A DNA stretch of 64,000 nucleotides from Niebla homalea (Eukaryota > Ascomycota > Lecanoromycetes > Lecanorales > Ramalinaceae). A program made the position numbers and the translations under genes. This document shows, one piece after another, positions 1 through 12,657 of the stretch. The stretch covers positions 2,728,001 to 2,792,000 of the forward strand of contig JAHGAU010000001.1 of the NCBI GenBank assembly GCA_019925105.1, in the 5' to 3' direction. The first letter of the stretch is position 1, and the number at the start of each line of letters is the position of its first letter. A model generated the notes under the pieces. The model ran no database searches. It saw only the letters and a list, made by a program, of their open reading frames with translations, and was not told where the DNA came from.

Positions 1-249
1 CGATAAGAAATTAAGGCCCATGACACAACGATTGTTGTCCGGCCCCTTTCGCTCACTGTATCAGATCCTGATTCATTGTGCTCTGTCAAGATCATGATGA
101 ACCTCATCCATGTGCAAGGGCAACTCATACTGCGTTACGCTCATTTGAGCCTCGCTGTCCTCCTCACCTCTTATTCGACTGTTCTTGCTTCTAAGAGATC
201 ATACCACAAGCGTTCTTCATCTGAATCACATAAAGCATTCGGCGTGCAC
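1..249. other. 5' flank of first BTB gene
   Basis: No separate gene is recognised. The reading frame of the downstream first exon stays open upstream from about position 76, so a longer N-terminus for that gene cannot be excluded. Confidence 0.4.
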
Positions 250-1113
250 ATGTTGCTCCCGTCATACCATCCCTTTGAGGAGCTGACAGCTTTCGAGGCT
301 TCATATCTCAAGTGATTATCTTGCTTGTCACGCTCAATGAGCAATGAACTAACGCTCAGACAGGAACGAATGGGACAAACATGCGGCTGACCTGACCATC
401 TCTTATGATGGCGGAAGGAAAATTTACAGAATGGATACGACCAAGGTCTGGGCCTATTCAAAGCCTCTTTGGAGGCAGATTGAGTCCAAGAAACATGTCA
501 GTCGCTTTACCCAGCTCATTGACAATGCGTAGAGGACCCTGCTGACGTTTGATGTCCCTAGCAGCAGAGCAAGAATAACACACTGGACCTCAACCATCTC
601 TCACCATCGCTCGTCAGACGTTCGGTATGTTTCCTCAACAAAGGAACCTATAAGAACGCCGCGGGCGATTCCACGATGCGGGATCATCTACAAATGCTTC
701 AATTTGGCACCAGAGAAGAGATCTGGTCCCTTTGTGGATGGGCCAAGAGAGAGCTTCTCAGCTGCTGGTGGGAGAACGACGGGCAAAGCGTTGATTTCGA
801 CATCATTCTCAACAGCATCCCTTTCATTTATGAGTCCGCCAACCAAAAGGTCAGGCATGAACTACCCTGCGTCCTGGAAGTCCCAATGACGGAAATCCAA
901 CGCTCAGAGCTCTACCAACACGCGGAAAAGTATCCCTCCACCATTGCCGCTCAGTACAATGAGCTGGACTTGACCAACGACGGTGGTTCAACTGGCACAT
1001 TCTTCCATCAGTGGGACCAGAACAGGTTTTCACCTCTTTTCAACAACCCATACTCATCACTCGAGGGCTTCAATCTCGATGGCTACATTCAGTCGCCTCA
1101 GACCGATAAGTAG
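250..1113 (+). CDS. BTB/POZ-like protein, cluster member 1
   Basis: Proposed exons 250-311, 364-496 and 562-1113 encode 248 residues. After splicing, the N-terminal half reads like a diverged BTB fold: DLTISYDGG near residue 30, then TTKVWAYSKPLWRQ, where canonical BTB domains have the 'VHKAVV' helix, then a short beta strand TLDLNHL near 72. The C-terminal half (FDIILNSIPFIYES) is the helical tail shared with cluster members at 12.7-13.4 kb and others. The second exon is 133 nt, exactly as in the 12,658 gene, and both use a GTCAG-type donor after it, which supports the model. BTB proteins often act as substrate adaptors for cullin-3 ubiquitin ligases or as dimerisation modules, but no Kelch, MATH or zinc-finger partner domain is visible, so function is unknown. 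The start ATG is the first that suits homologous exon structure; an upstream start is possible. Confidence 0.6.
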
Positions 1114-2424
1114 TCTGGCGGAGACCCGACACCCACCCACACAACAGCATACGACGTTTGCGAATCTCCTTTATCTGCGTATACCCCGAGCATCACATAC
1201 GCACAGCAACTACTGCGAGCAACCGCGAGTACCCAATGCATCCATGATACGCGGCAATGAATTGGAATTCTCAGGAGTAACAAGAACGGCCTTAATAATC
1301 CTCTTTCGTCACTCTCTCAGCATTTCCCGCATCAAGCACCTCATCCAGAGTGCCCAGTGCGACAAGGGTCTCCACAGCAAATCACGACATATACACTACA
1401 CCAATAACAGGCATGAACTCTTTTGCGCTCTGAAATTCCCTTTGACGTAAAGCCAGCGCTCAGAGGGGCTTTTCATGCCCTTAATACTCCCCATCAGCAT
1501 ACGCATCAAGTGTTCAAAGACCGAGACCCATCACACGAAGCATCAACCATCAGTTATTCCACCCGATCAGCTTCCTGGTGCCCTGATTGTTCAATAAGCT
1601 CTTGCGCCGATGGATGGTTCGATTACTTAGGTAGCTCTAGATACATCCTATCTAGACGTGCAATAAAATGAATGATTTGATAAACACTCGCCATGGCTCT
1701 TGTACAGTTGAGTCTTTGATGCCATCCGGCAATGCGTGATCTATTGGACGCCGTTTATCAATCCGTGTTATCCGTTTCGTTCCTTTACAGATACCATCGA
1801 GCTCCAGCTGTTCCCCCTGACAGACCCTATGGATTACTACTGGAGTTTTGGTAATAGGACAATGACTCGTATGAACCAAGATGTCCAGAGCCGCAGCCAA
1901 CGATAAAACAAGTCACCCCACTCGATTCTGACCTGGTCTCGAATAGATTGAATCATGGAGGCCATACTGGTGAGCTATGTATCTCGTCGCTAAGGGACCT
2001 CAGCTGTTGAAAAGCTTCAATCTGCACCCATTCTTCATGCTGTCACCTGTTGCGAAGAAGATCCAAGCAAGCTTGCGCAGTCTGTGCATTTTTCCAAAGT
2101 ACTCCTTCGCCCAAACCAATGATGAGCAATGCATACAAATGGAGAACCGCCGTACGAAGACGAGTTCGACGTCATGACGGGTAAGTGCGGCCGTATGAAC
2201 AAGGTTTTTCCAATGGCTACCAATTGCTAAGAAATGATAGGTCTTCTTGACTATCCTATGCAGTTCCCTTTGCATCGGATCGAAGGCCTCGATCTGGGCG
2301 CTCATTTGTTTCCATGATTTTCTCACGTCACCCTCAATTGGATTCTTGATCACACTGGTCTTGATCCTGTGTTTGTCATCTCCGCTCGGTTTGAAAACCT
2401 CTTCCCATCGCCTCAGTTGACTCA
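1114..2424. other. Intergenic, no recognised gene
   Basis: Short overlapping reading frames on both strands, none with a recognisable domain. From about 2000 it overlaps the 3' part of an unassigned minus-strand frame. Confidence 0.4.
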
Positions 2425-2425
2425 T
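2000..2425 (-). CDS. Unrecognised ORF, possible gene fragment
   Basis: An open frame with an ATG at 2425 gives about 141 residues. The first 60 residues are charged and look protein-like (SQLRRWEEVFKP, NPIEGDVRKSWKQM, FDPMQRELHRI); the C-terminal part is Cys/Phe-rich and may read into an unspliced intron. No domain is recognised. It could be a remnant of a larger gene or a chance frame. Confidence 0.25.
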   Translation of the reverse strand: MSQLRRWEEVFKPSGDDKHRIKTSVIKNPIEGDVRKSWKQMSAQIEAFDPMQRELHRIVKKTYHFLAIGSHWKNLVHTAALTRHDVELVFVRRFSICMHCSSLVWAKEYFGKMHRLRKLAWIFFATGDSMKNGCRLKLFNS

Positions 2426-2512
2426 GCTTCTGTGCTTTAGGTGTCCTCGAGGCCTTTTAGCCTCTAGCGCCTGCTGTCCTGGACTCCTAACTAGGGTAAG
2501 TAGCCATTGCAC

Positions 2513-5500
2513 CTTTGGGGTATGTTCAAGTATTTGTGGGTGTTGCTTCTATTGTTTTGTTTCCTTGTCAATCTCAAGGCGTCCTTCGGACGCTCAGTCG
2601 ATTGGGCTTGGATCCCAGCTGGAAGACGGAACAACGTCATTACTGCTTGTTGCTGCAATGTCACCTTAATTGAATCCAGTGGAGCCAGTCGATTGAGCCT
2701 TCACAGCACCGAGATCTCTGTACTTGACAGCCTTCGCGGGGTTGAAGTAGTCGATTCCGTCCCATTCATAGGCTCTGTATTGGCGAACTGTGGAGGCAAG
2801 CCGTCATGCGAGTGTGTGGGTTCTGGTTTGTGCTGCGTAATCCCAGCGTATGTTGTCTCTATCTGGTGAGTGTATAGGAGTAATCGAGCGTATTGATCAA
2901 ATTCTGACTGTCTCCAAGATGAGCAACGCCTCACTGCAAGCATGACATCCATATGACCTTAAAAAGGGCCATCCGATCCAGTGCCCAGAACCAAGAAGAG
3001 CCCTTGAGAATGTGTCCTCAGCCCCTATCCAGCCATTGTAGCAAAATCAGATCGGAATATCGGCATAGTCTGGCTTTGACCAAAAATTGGCAGTATGAGC
3101 TCTCTCTTCCATCGTACGCCTCATCAGTTGCTAGCATTGACGACCAGCTCCGGCCTCTGTGGAGCGTGGAGGCATACTGGGCCTCTGTTCTAAGCGTCCA
3201 CTTGCGTTGATGGTTCTTCAGCTTTAGGACATCTTTCTAACAAGGCAATAGACGTTTTCTGGGATTATACAGGTTGCGCCATGGGAGGACAGTCTCGGGT
3301 AACAGCTTTCCCGTATGAACTGGATATTCGTACGCTATTGACTCCATGGTACCTGTAGAATGGCTGAAGCTGCGGATATAAGATTAGCCGAAGACCATTA
3401 ACGATTTTCTGCGCATGCCTCGTAGAAAATATGAACGATTTCTAGAAAATCATTGACATAACAAGAAGCCTGGTCTGGGGAGAGAACTCCACCGACTTCA
3501 AGATCGGTTGGGATTCCGTTCGCTGACTCTGAACGCCATTGGAAGAAAACGTAAGGAGCAGTGGGGATTCTTTGCATTTGTGACTACTGACGCTTATAAA
3601 AGACACTCTAAGGAATCAATCTGCTCATATATCTTTTACTCTGCAGGATATCCTCAGGAATGAGAATGAGCAGTTCAGGAATGATTGAATCGTACAGGAA
3701 GAGAAGGGCCAAGGCGTCTTGGCCAGCTTTGACAGGGCGTGGAAGGGGAAAGGAGACCGTCATTCATTCCTTAACCCTGTGGACTGTGCAAGTAGGTGAT
3801 GACTAGGTACCTATATTACAGCTTCCCCATCGAATTTGCGGCGGCCGCCCTAACACCATACAGCTAGCTCGTTAAGCGCCGGGTTCGCTGGCGGGTAGCA
3901 CTGATGCCAGGCCAGCAAGCCGCCCACCGGCTCGACTTTCTGCTTGCCCACGGCTAGCTACGTGGCCAGGAAGAACATCTCGAACCACGATGAGGGCGAT
4001 GAAAGCGATGAGAAAGATACCGAGAAATTTTAGGCGAGTTACCCTTACAAGAGAGGTCTTCTCTAATCCGGGGACTTACGCCGCCGGCTGATTACCACTC
4101 GGTACCTGCTGCAAGACAACAATGTTTCAATTCACCACTGGGCCCGAAGCAGGGTACGCAGTATGTGGAGACCAAAAAGAAGTGAGAAGGGTCAAGTCCA
4201 TAGACATTCCATCGCTTAACAGCAACGGATACCGTGCAAAAATCTCAGCAAGCTACATTGTCGATCTACAGCGGACTAGAAGGCCTAGCACAGAGTCTGA
4301 GCCAACGCTACTCCCTCTTGTACTGGATCATCGAGACCTCAGGCTTCGGGGTTCCTCTGGCTTGACGTGCTCCTGCTGACTTGACGTGCTCCTGCTGGCT
4401 TGACGTGCCTCTCGTGCCTTGTAGCCCGCAACATGCTAAAAGGAGTTGTCAGATGATGTACGTTCGACAATTGTATTCGTGGCTTTTGGACGTCAAACTC
4501 CCAGCTTCATGTTCAGCCAAGAAAAGGAAAAAAGAAGAGGCATCTTCATATGCAACTTCCAGATCAAAGCACTGACCTTGCCGCGGATGGCTACCTTGCA
4601 GTATCTAACAAAGCAACTATGTCAATTCGCAGAGGATGGCAAAGCAGCTACAGTCGCTTACCCTGTATTCCATCATATAGTGGCATCGGAAGGCGATGTC
4701 GGCTCCATTTCACACTACGCAGATCGCTTCAAGCACGACAGGCAGGAGAAACAATCCTAGCGCATTCTGACTCAATCATAGGCAAGTCCCAACGTTCTCG
4801 TTGATCTTCTCTCAGAGGTCTATCCCAAAGCAATTCGCTGCCTACTAAAGCTCTGTACAGCGGGCTGTCTCTCACCTCTCAGCCGCAAAAGTTCCCTTCT
4901 CGACATGCACGAGATACCCTCTAGCGATGTTCAACAGGCGGTCAAAATATGTACTTCTAGGCTTGCTTAAGGTTCTATCATGTCTACTACTGCCTGCGAG
5001 ATCCTTCATTGTATGACCAATTGATTGTCGTCATTGCTCTTGGGTCGAGAGCAACTCTCTGTTCGGACAAAATTGACGTCGTATAAATCTAGGCAGGGTT
5101 ATCTGAGAAAATGTCTCTGACTTGGGCGTGATTTTGCCGCGCCGACGTTGGATTTTAATTTTGTCCACACCCGAAACCATTTGAGGAGCGGGGACTAGGC
5201 CTTCATTGGGCTTAGCGCTAACGCCGGCAGCTTTAGCGTACGCTAGGTAGTTACCTTACTTGTCAAATAACACCCGAAATGCTTCGCCAAGCCGGCTATT
5301 GCTACTGTCTCCTGATGATCGTAATCGTATTTTCGGAATGTCTCCGTCCTTCATCATTTGAACGTGTATTTCATCAGCACGCCCAAATCTCCTCAACTCG
5401 TTTCAACATTCACATTGCTGATACTTGAGATATCGAATAATGTTGGTAAAAAAATTTTTGGGATTCTTCAAAGCAATGGTGGTAATGAGAGACAGGCCTG

Positions 5501-6223
5501 AATCAATGACCATAGTCTCTTGGCATTCGGCCAAGACTTTTGTCCTAAAAATTCCCCTTTTCTGCCACAGACCAGCAACGATTCAGTTTCTCCATCTCAA
5601 TTCTCTCAGAAACTTGTTTTCTCAATCATCAAGGATGACGAAGGCAGATAGTATTCACTTTCTCTACGCGATCTCAACTTGAAGCGTCTACTATTCCCCA
5701 TCTCCTATTGTATCAACATTTCATTCCATTGTATTCTGCAGGCCTGTTAGCTGCAGCTCTGATGTCTCCAGCAAGGAGACATATTTTCGCAAACAATTTA
5801 AAAAATTCGTTCTCGTGAGATGTGTCTCCTCTTCGTGAGTTCAGCCCACAGTTGTCACGCAGCTCCCGACGATCACTCTGCTCGTTTTCCAGATCAGGGT
5901 GCCTGAAATGTGTCCCGACTTTGTAGAAATTCCCCCCCCCCCATGACTTCCAATGCTTCAGTCGAGAAAACAATGATGATCTGCTGCTTGCCTCTGTATC
6001 CTGACGCCCGGACAGAGAGTGGTGACCAGCTAAAGCAGGGCCGTCTTGATCCTCGCATCTAAATTGATACTTGCCCCAAGAGCTGGCCGCGCTCTGATTC
6101 GCGCCAGTCCTTCCAGCCTTCACAATCCTTCTGTTGTCGATTGACTCACAATCTTGATTTCGAGTGCTAGGCTAGCAGACACTGGCGGCGGAGGTGGACA
6201 CAGCCCGAAGAATCACTGCCACA
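2513..6223. other. Gene-poor stretch with one minisatellite
   Basis: No convincing gene in 3.7 kb. Short frames such as 4122-4379 (+) have no recognisable domain. It holds a three-copy 19-bp repeat at 4357-4413 and an 11-base C run near 5932-5942. Confidence 0.4.
4357..4413. repeat. 19-bp tandem repeat, three copies
   Basis: Three consecutive near-identical 19-bp units of the form CTGGCTTGACGTGCTCCTG start at 4357, 4376 and 4395; the third copy degenerates at its end. Confidence 0.85.
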
Positions 6224-6663
6224 ATGGATCAACAGCAAGCGAAGGACAATGCAACCATCTCAGCGGTTGCAGAAAGGCTGAAGGATCTCGGAGACAGCCT
6301 AAAGTACCCATTGATGATCGCGCTTCTGCAATTAGAGATCTGCAGCATAATCCTAGTGATCAAGAAGTCCAGAAGGAACTCCAAGAACAAGTCCTCAGGC
6401 TTAAAGAGCATCTCGTCGCAAAGGGTGTTGTCATCAGGGGGCTCGAGAACGAGAACATCACTCTCGAGGAGCACATCTCCAATGCCGCTGCCCTCAAAGC
6501 CGAGCTCCAGAAATGGGTCACATCGTACCAGGGTTACCTTCAGCTGCCATCTTTCTTTGACGATAGTAAACAACTGGGCACTAACAACGCCATCAATCAC
6601 CGTCGACTCCAGATGGCAGCTCTCCAGGATGCAACTCATCCTGAAGCAGTGATGTGTGGGTAG
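6224..6663 (+). pseudogene. Coiled-coil protein, frame-disrupted or with a tiny intron
   Basis: Two overlapping frames read as one protein. The first, from ATG 6224, gives MDQQQAKDNATISAVAERL and on to about 6303. The second, offset by one base, continues QEVQKELQEQVLRLKEHL and ENENITLEEHISNAAALKAEL to a stop at 6661-6663. The joined product is strongly heptad-like coiled coil. A GT..AG pair at 6304-6335 restores the frame with the right phase, but a 32-nt intron would be exceptionally short, so a one-base frameshift is at least as likely. No family is recognised. With splicing the product would be 135 residues. It could also be an internal piece of a longer protein. Confidence 0.4.
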
Positions 6664-7904
6664 GAGGATAAAGCTTTGATTGTGATAACGGGTGCTTTGG
6701 GGACAGTCAAGGTACACCAAGTGGAACAGCTGGTGCAGATGTGGAGAAATAGTAACTTCACAAACTTTGCATGATATCTTCGATAATTGCTCGTCTAGCG
6801 TTTTCATACTGATCGGTATGACGCCAGAACAAGTCCTTGCTATTCAGAGACCAGTACTAACAAGTGATTAAGAACGCCCTGTGCTAGCAAAGCATGTCTA
6901 TACCTTTTGAAGTGAAACTTGCGACATTGCCATGTCGTTTTGGATAACGTACGCAAATATATAGCAAGACTGGTGCGTTATCTTCTATTTCGCAGCTAAC
7001 CACGTGCATCAGATGATCAAAAGCTGAAGGCAGGGATTTATGGCTCTTGGGCACGGAGCTCAACATGAGCTTTTTGAATTGCGCAGGTAAAAGAAGGCTT
7101 CCTTGATTTGCCTCCGTGCACAGTTTCGTCGATTCTCAAACGTAGCAAACAGTCGCATAGGAATCTGGATTGTTGTAATTGAGTGGCGCGCAGCGAATCC
7201 AACAGCTGTGATGTCTTGAACATGCACTGTATCTTCTGCACGTGGATGGACCACGTGACTGATCTGCTGGGCAATCGACTCCCATATAAATTTGAACAAA
7301 ACTTATAAGTTCCAAATTCGGTTTAGCGTATTTTTCAAATATCATTCGGTTTGTAGCCTTTTTAGCGGATAAATTTTGGTGGAGGACGGCACTTATAGCC
7401 CAGTCCAACGCTGGACGAAGGGAGATTGATGGATTGGGATTAGTGCTCCCGCGGTGGTGGTCTTTTGTAATCACCACGCTGTGTTGGTGGTGTTAATGGT
7501 GGGGCGGACTAGGGTTGGGGGGACCTACCCCACGGATAGCTCTTAGTATGCTAGGCAGGATCTTCTCTACGGAAAACTTTTGTCACTGTCCGCTATCTTT
7601 TCATCCAGTGACCTCATCCAAGACGACAAGGAATGACTTGACCTAGCAGGTCGTGTTGATGCCGCTCTCGATCCAATATGGAACTGGAGCAATGACAAAA
7701 CGTGTTGATTGATATTGCGACGCTGCACAGACCACAATGGCCTAGGAGTCTCTACTCCAGAAGCATGCCATTGCCCTAGATTTGGGAGAGATGCGCTGTC
7801 TCCCGCATGGGCTAATGGAAGTCTGAGGGCAACGCATATAGAGCGTGACTGTCAGGGTCTCCCTCAACCTTCTTGGTCGGAGAGATTCCAGCTAAAAATG
7901 CATC
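6664..7904. other. Intergenic, no recognised gene
   Basis: About 1.2 kb with only short overlapping minus-strand frames between 6.9 and 7.5 kb, none with a recognisable domain. Confidence 0.4.
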
Positions 7905-8322
7905 ATGGCTTTTACGGAATCGATCTCCGCAGTCGGACGTCCCGAAAAGTCATCTACAACCTCCCACCCTAATCCGGCCCTTCTTGCCAAGATAGTGTTG
8001 ACGCAGCTTGGTCAAGGGCATTCAGACAATCCTGAAGGGCTTGCCCACAGGAATGAAGACGGATGGAATGCAGTGGTATTCGAGAACATGGCCAATGAGC
8101 TCGAAGCAAGGTGCTTACAGAAGGCTTTAGCAGATGACAGGTTGATCAAGCGTATAGACCGGCATTTGGACCACTGTTGCAAAGGTAGATGTAGCAGGGA
8201 AAGACTATGAGGAGATGCTTCTGCAATTCTTGGTTATGGCAAAGCGGTGCCAAAGGGCGAGGCGAGATATTGAGACCAAGATGATAGCGTTGGACTTAGC
8301 TAGGTCATCCGGCCTGAGATAA
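7905..8322 (+). pseudogene. Frameshifted small helical protein
   Basis: From ATG 7905 one frame runs through ALLAKIVLTQLGQ, WNAVVFENMANELEARCLQ and DDRLIKRIDRHLD to about 8165. The +1 frame then continues VDVAGKDYEEMLLQFLVM and QRARRDIETKMIALDLARS to a TAA at 8320-8322. The two halves read smoothly as one helix-rich polypeptide of about 138 residues. I found no GT..AG pair that joins them in phase, so a single-base indel near 8165-8180 is the simplest reading. No family is recognised. A sequencing error rather than true decay is possible. Confidence 0.4.
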
Positions 8323-8833
8323 TTTGCTGAGGGTCAAGTGGAGCATGCCTCAGGAATCAGGAGGTTCTGCACTTCCGCAAAATATGAAGACCAAATTTAC
8401 GGTGCCAATAGAATTTTGGTGCAGTAGGTGACTGTACGCTAAGAGAGAATTTGCCTACCATAAGATCTTTCCGCTCCGCTCTCTCCATCAGCAATTCTTC
8501 CCCTTCGCCCATTTCTTGCAGATACGAAATCATTTGCAGCAGCTTTCTTTCTCTCTGACACATCGTTGCTTCCTCCACACCCCAGAGCGCCTAGACGAAC
8601 GACTCCCGAGACTCACAAAGTGCCTGAGAACAGTCATTCACGAGAAACTTGGTCGACCACTCTACCCTCTTTCACGCAAGCGGTCCAGAGGTAGTCTGAT
8701 ATTGTATCCAATCATAGTCACTGCCAGGGCGACACTCCTTGGTGCGTCCTCGTTAATCAGCCCGAGAGATAATCTCTGTTGCTGTCATCATTCCAACTTC
8801 ATACTTTTCTGAAGCGCCTACCTGGGGAACATC
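8323..8833. other. Intergenic, no recognised gene
   Basis: Half a kilobase preceding the 8834 BTB gene. Only short frames on both strands; probably its upstream region. Confidence 0.4.
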
Positions 8834-9596
8834 ATGGCCGACGCAGACGTATCCCTTCTGGATAAGAACATTCGAGAGTATGAGCAGGCTGTCTTCTATC
8901 TGGTATCTCTCAAGGTCTAACGAAAGGTAGTTGTTATCGACAGCGGAAACTTTTTGATCTCGTTGTGATCACAGAAAATGGAGCTCGATGGCAGTCGGCT
9001 CATTCTGTCATCGTGGCGGGATATTGCAAGGCTTTGATCCCTCGCATACTGCCCGGTCCTGAAGTACTGTCTTCTTCTTTCCCATCTCGATAAAAACATT
9101 GCTGATTCTCTTGTAGGGTATCCCTTACAAGGTCCTCGAAATAAACGAAGATGACCCTGTTGTGGTCGGATGCCTATTGGAATGGATGTACGAGAAGCAG
9201 TATGCTCACATGAGCATCTGCAAAACATACAATCCTTCCGAATCATCAACTGCATTACACGTGGCGATGTACGGCATCGCCAGTCGTTACAATATTCATG
9301 AACTTGGTACCTATGCCATCTCCATGATCAACCGTACGATAGCAGCAGCGGATGAAAGAGGTCATGCCGAGGATGAAGCCTTAGGGCTCATTCGACCTAT
9401 CTACGACCTCCACCTCCCACGGGGTGACAGGTTAACTGGCTATCTACTACAACTACTCACTGACCTGAGAGAGACTTTTGGGGCTCATCAAAGAAGAAGA
9501 CTCAGAGATTTGGAAGCCGACCTTTCGGAATTCGGTCACGACAGGGAGATAGTTGCTGCGGTGCGAGCACATCGCGGCAACCACAGGGGTCGTTAG
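8834..9596 (+). CDS. BTB/POZ-like protein, cluster member 2
   Basis: Exons 8834-8902, 8944-9063 and 9117-9596 give 222 residues. The 41-nt first intron is short but contains CTAAC and ends CAG; the second is 53 nt with CTGAT. The spliced N-terminus reads RKLFDLVVITENGARWQSAH then SVIVAGYCKALIPRIL, the classical BTB start, followed by VLEINEDDPVVVGCLLEWMY, the conserved strand and 'cytE' helix of BTB domains. The rest is a helical tail with LGLIRPIYDLHLP, the IxPIYD motif that recurs in most members of this cluster. No second domain is present. BTB proteins commonly act as cullin-3 adaptors or self-associating modules; any such role here is inference. The gene appears intact. Confidence 0.75.
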
Positions 9597-10152
9597 CACA
9601 GGAGGTGCCTGATCAAACACAAGGAGGAGGACTGGGAGATGCAATGCTGGGGAGGTAGGGGGAAAGAACACTCTTTTACAAACCAAGTCGAGCAGCGTGG
9701 GCAGAAGAGGGACTGAGAAGAAGGTGGTGGGAGGTGAAGTGGCAAGGGACAGAAAACGTGGAGCCCAAAGTGAGGCTGCCACCGACGCCCGGAACATTCG
9801 CAACGCCCAAGGTATACAACACAATCGGTCGTGTGCTTCAGAGTCTCCAGACGATCGATGACCTGGAAAACGAGTATGACAAGATTCGAAACGTACGTGA
9901 TATTGTGAACTCGTGCCGCGGTCGTGTTGAATCCCTCAAGCGGCACGTCGACGCCAAGACGTCATCGAAAGGCAGGAGAGAGGGAAGTCTGTCTGCCGGC
10001 TACGCGAGTTCGAGGAGGTAACGTGATGGTGTTTGGGGTACAACACAAGTGCCAGACCTGATTAAGCGTGCATTGATTCAATTTTTCAGGACTATGGGAA
10101 GGACGCTAGAGGGATGGTGGCTGCTAATGCCCAATACTTAAGACCACCAATA

Positions 10153-10256
10153 CCCCTTCCCTATCTGTCTCCAATCTTCCTTCCGTACCTGTCGTCGACA
10201 CTCCTTCCATACCCGTCTTCAAGACTCCTTCCATACCACTCCTTCCATATCTGTCT
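10153..10256. repeat. Degenerate CTCCTTCCATAC tandem repeat
   Basis: A pyrimidine-rich block repeats a core like CTCCTTCCATACC followed by GTCTTC/GTCTCC about five times, with a period of roughly 14-25 bases and growing mismatch towards the edges. Confidence 0.6.
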
Positions 10257-10949
10257 CTGTGCTTCCCAATCATCTGCCTTTGCTATCTCTTCACTTTCTC
10301 CCAAACGGGTGTGATTGTTCGTGGATTGAGTGGCTTCATCCAAAAGTGGATTTCACTTCGATTGTGGTCCTCTACTCATATACATCCTCTGTTCTCCTCT
10401 TGGCATCATTCCAAACCTGTATTACCAGCATGACAGTGTCGAGGCAGGTGCTTTTCGAGTCGATCGACAAAGCCTAGTGAAGAGCTGGAAAGGGCGAGGA
10501 AGCCTCGTGAGCACCTCCGATACCACCAATGTTCACTTTGACTACCACAACCCATTGTGAAAAATGCTGCAAGCCTTGGACACCCAAGCTTACAGGGCAC
10601 AGACCCTGCAGCTGCTCCACTGGGTACAAGCTGCAGCCGATGGTACTCGAGACGAGGGTGCGGAGCCTGAGATCTGGACAAGCTACAACATCGACTCACA
10701 GCGGGAAAGAAAGCCTTGCATATATAAGCTGAGACAACAAGACGGGCTGATTGGGGGTGAGAGCCGAAGCCAGAGCATGTAGGCCAAAGGCTGTTCTCCA
10801 TCCACGCTTCGAGGTGTGCTTCCCCTGCGTTGGAGCCATTGAGGGTGTAGGCTTGCCTGCAGCGGAAAGGACAGCTCCCTTCATCACTTGCCATCCTTCC
10901 CCAAAGGGAGAAAGGGAGACTTAGGCCTAGATTGCCAGGAAGTCATTCC

Positions 10950-11044
10950 ACCCGGAGGATGTGATCCCTCTCGGTGGATGTGATCCCACCCGGAGGATGT
11001 CATCCCCCTCGGTGGATGTCATCTCACCCGGAGAATGTCAACCA
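10950..11044. repeat. Five 19-bp units alternating in two versions
   Basis: Five contiguous 19-bp units. Units 1, 3 and 5 begin ACCCGGAG and units 2 and 4 begin with CTCGGTGG after one base; all share GATGT(G/C)AT. The alternation suggests a 38-bp higher-order unit. Confidence 0.8.
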
Positions 11045-12657
11045 TCCTCGCAGTCGTACTATCGGTTGCCAGTACGGAGGCGCCATGGAGACCGCGCTTG
11101 CCCGGCTCGGGCAGTGAAAGCCGGAATATGGGGCCGAGCATTATAAACTTATCATCGCTTTGAATGGCTTATGCAATAACCGCAGTTAACGTCAATGCAT
11201 CCGAGGTGGCAGCTCGACTGGAGTGTAGGCCATTTGTCCGTTGAGCAGAGGTGAATTCAGCGCCTTGCAGCAAGGTATCAACTTCCAGGCACCACACAAG
11301 CACTCTTTGTTGGGACGAAGCGGTAGAATTTAGATGTATGTCCATCTCCAGAGTCTACCGGAGTATATGAGTCTGATCTCCGTCCTGCCGGAAAGTCCTC
11401 TCGAAAGATTTCGACGTCGTCCAGAAGGACTGGTTGCTTGGCCAGAGCATTCTCGCTGCCGTTCTCGTAGGCCTTGCCAGAGCTCAAGCTCGATGACTGA
11501 TGGAAGAAGCACGGGTTTGAGATCCTTAATCAGGGCAATCGACAGCGACCATGTGGCCATCACGAGTCCAGTCCATCAAGCCTTGATTGGTGCTGCTCCT
11601 TTTGACCGGCGATTCGGGCAAGCTTGCCTGACTGAATTGGTAATAATTGACCAAAGCGAGGCCCTATAATAACCCGGTCTCGATCAATTTAAATATATAT
11701 TCGGTACCTTGTGACAGATTTTCAGAGCACAAGGCGGTCTTATTTTGCTTTTCAACGAAGTCTGCACCAGACCGTATTCGACGATACAAGGACGCTCCAT
11801 TGATTCTGTCGCCGTTGGAGGAAAGCGGATTCCTCCGGTCCCTTCCCCTTTTGACGTATGACTCCAGGTGCAGGGATGAACGACAAACGAAGGTATCTCG
11901 ACATTGCCTTGATTCAAGAGCCCTGTAAGTAGAATCTATCAGCTGGTATACCATCAAGGGGCAGGGTGCTAACTCATAAAGCCGATAATCCCGGAGTAGC
12001 ACTCGGTTTGCCCCTTTATGGGATAGGTCTTAGGAGATTGCAAGTGCCATTGAGTAGTCCATGCTGTCTTGAAGAGCCTCTGGCATCTGTCATAATCTGA
12101 AGGTCTGCGAGCGAACTGTACACCGGAGTGGATCTTCAGTCAAAGCATTGGGCTCCAAGGGGGGTCGCTCACCAGGACCACATTCTGGAGTCGTTTCCAC
12201 AAGGTACTGTAATCAAGAAGCAGCGACTAGTATCGAACCCTCCACGGCGAACAGGAGATATGGCAATGCGTACTTGGAGCCAGGAGAGAAGAGAACACAC
12301 CCTCAGGCTGTGTCTTTGTCAGAAAAGTATCCGCAAAGATCTCTGGGTTTCAATGGCGCAAGATTTTGAGGCGAGAGTCATGGACCAGGAGCTCGGGACC
12401 TTCCAATATCTCGCTGACTCGTAATCATTGGACTCCAAACCCACTCTGCGCATACTATCTTTGCTTCACGATTCGAAAGATGCCCAGAGAGACGAATGGA
12501 AGAAGAAGCATCAGGGGAAGCGGCTCCGCTCCGCCTAAGAAGAAGGCGCTAGCAATAACACTTTCTTTCACCTCACGTCGGTTAAATTCTGCTGCTTCTC
12601 TCCTCCATTCTGGCCACAGATCCGACCTCTCCTTGGGCAACAAAGGTCCACACAATC

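Larger units (their letters stand above)
9597..12657. other. Gene-poor stretch with two repeat arrays
   Basis: No recognised gene in 3 kb. The plus-strand frame 9734-10021 contains a helical stretch (TIDDLENEYDKIRNVRDIV) and could be a gene remnant. Minus and plus frames at 10.4-10.9 kb overlap with no domain. Repeat arrays at 10.14-10.26 and 10.95-11.04 kb are listed separately. Confidence 0.4.
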
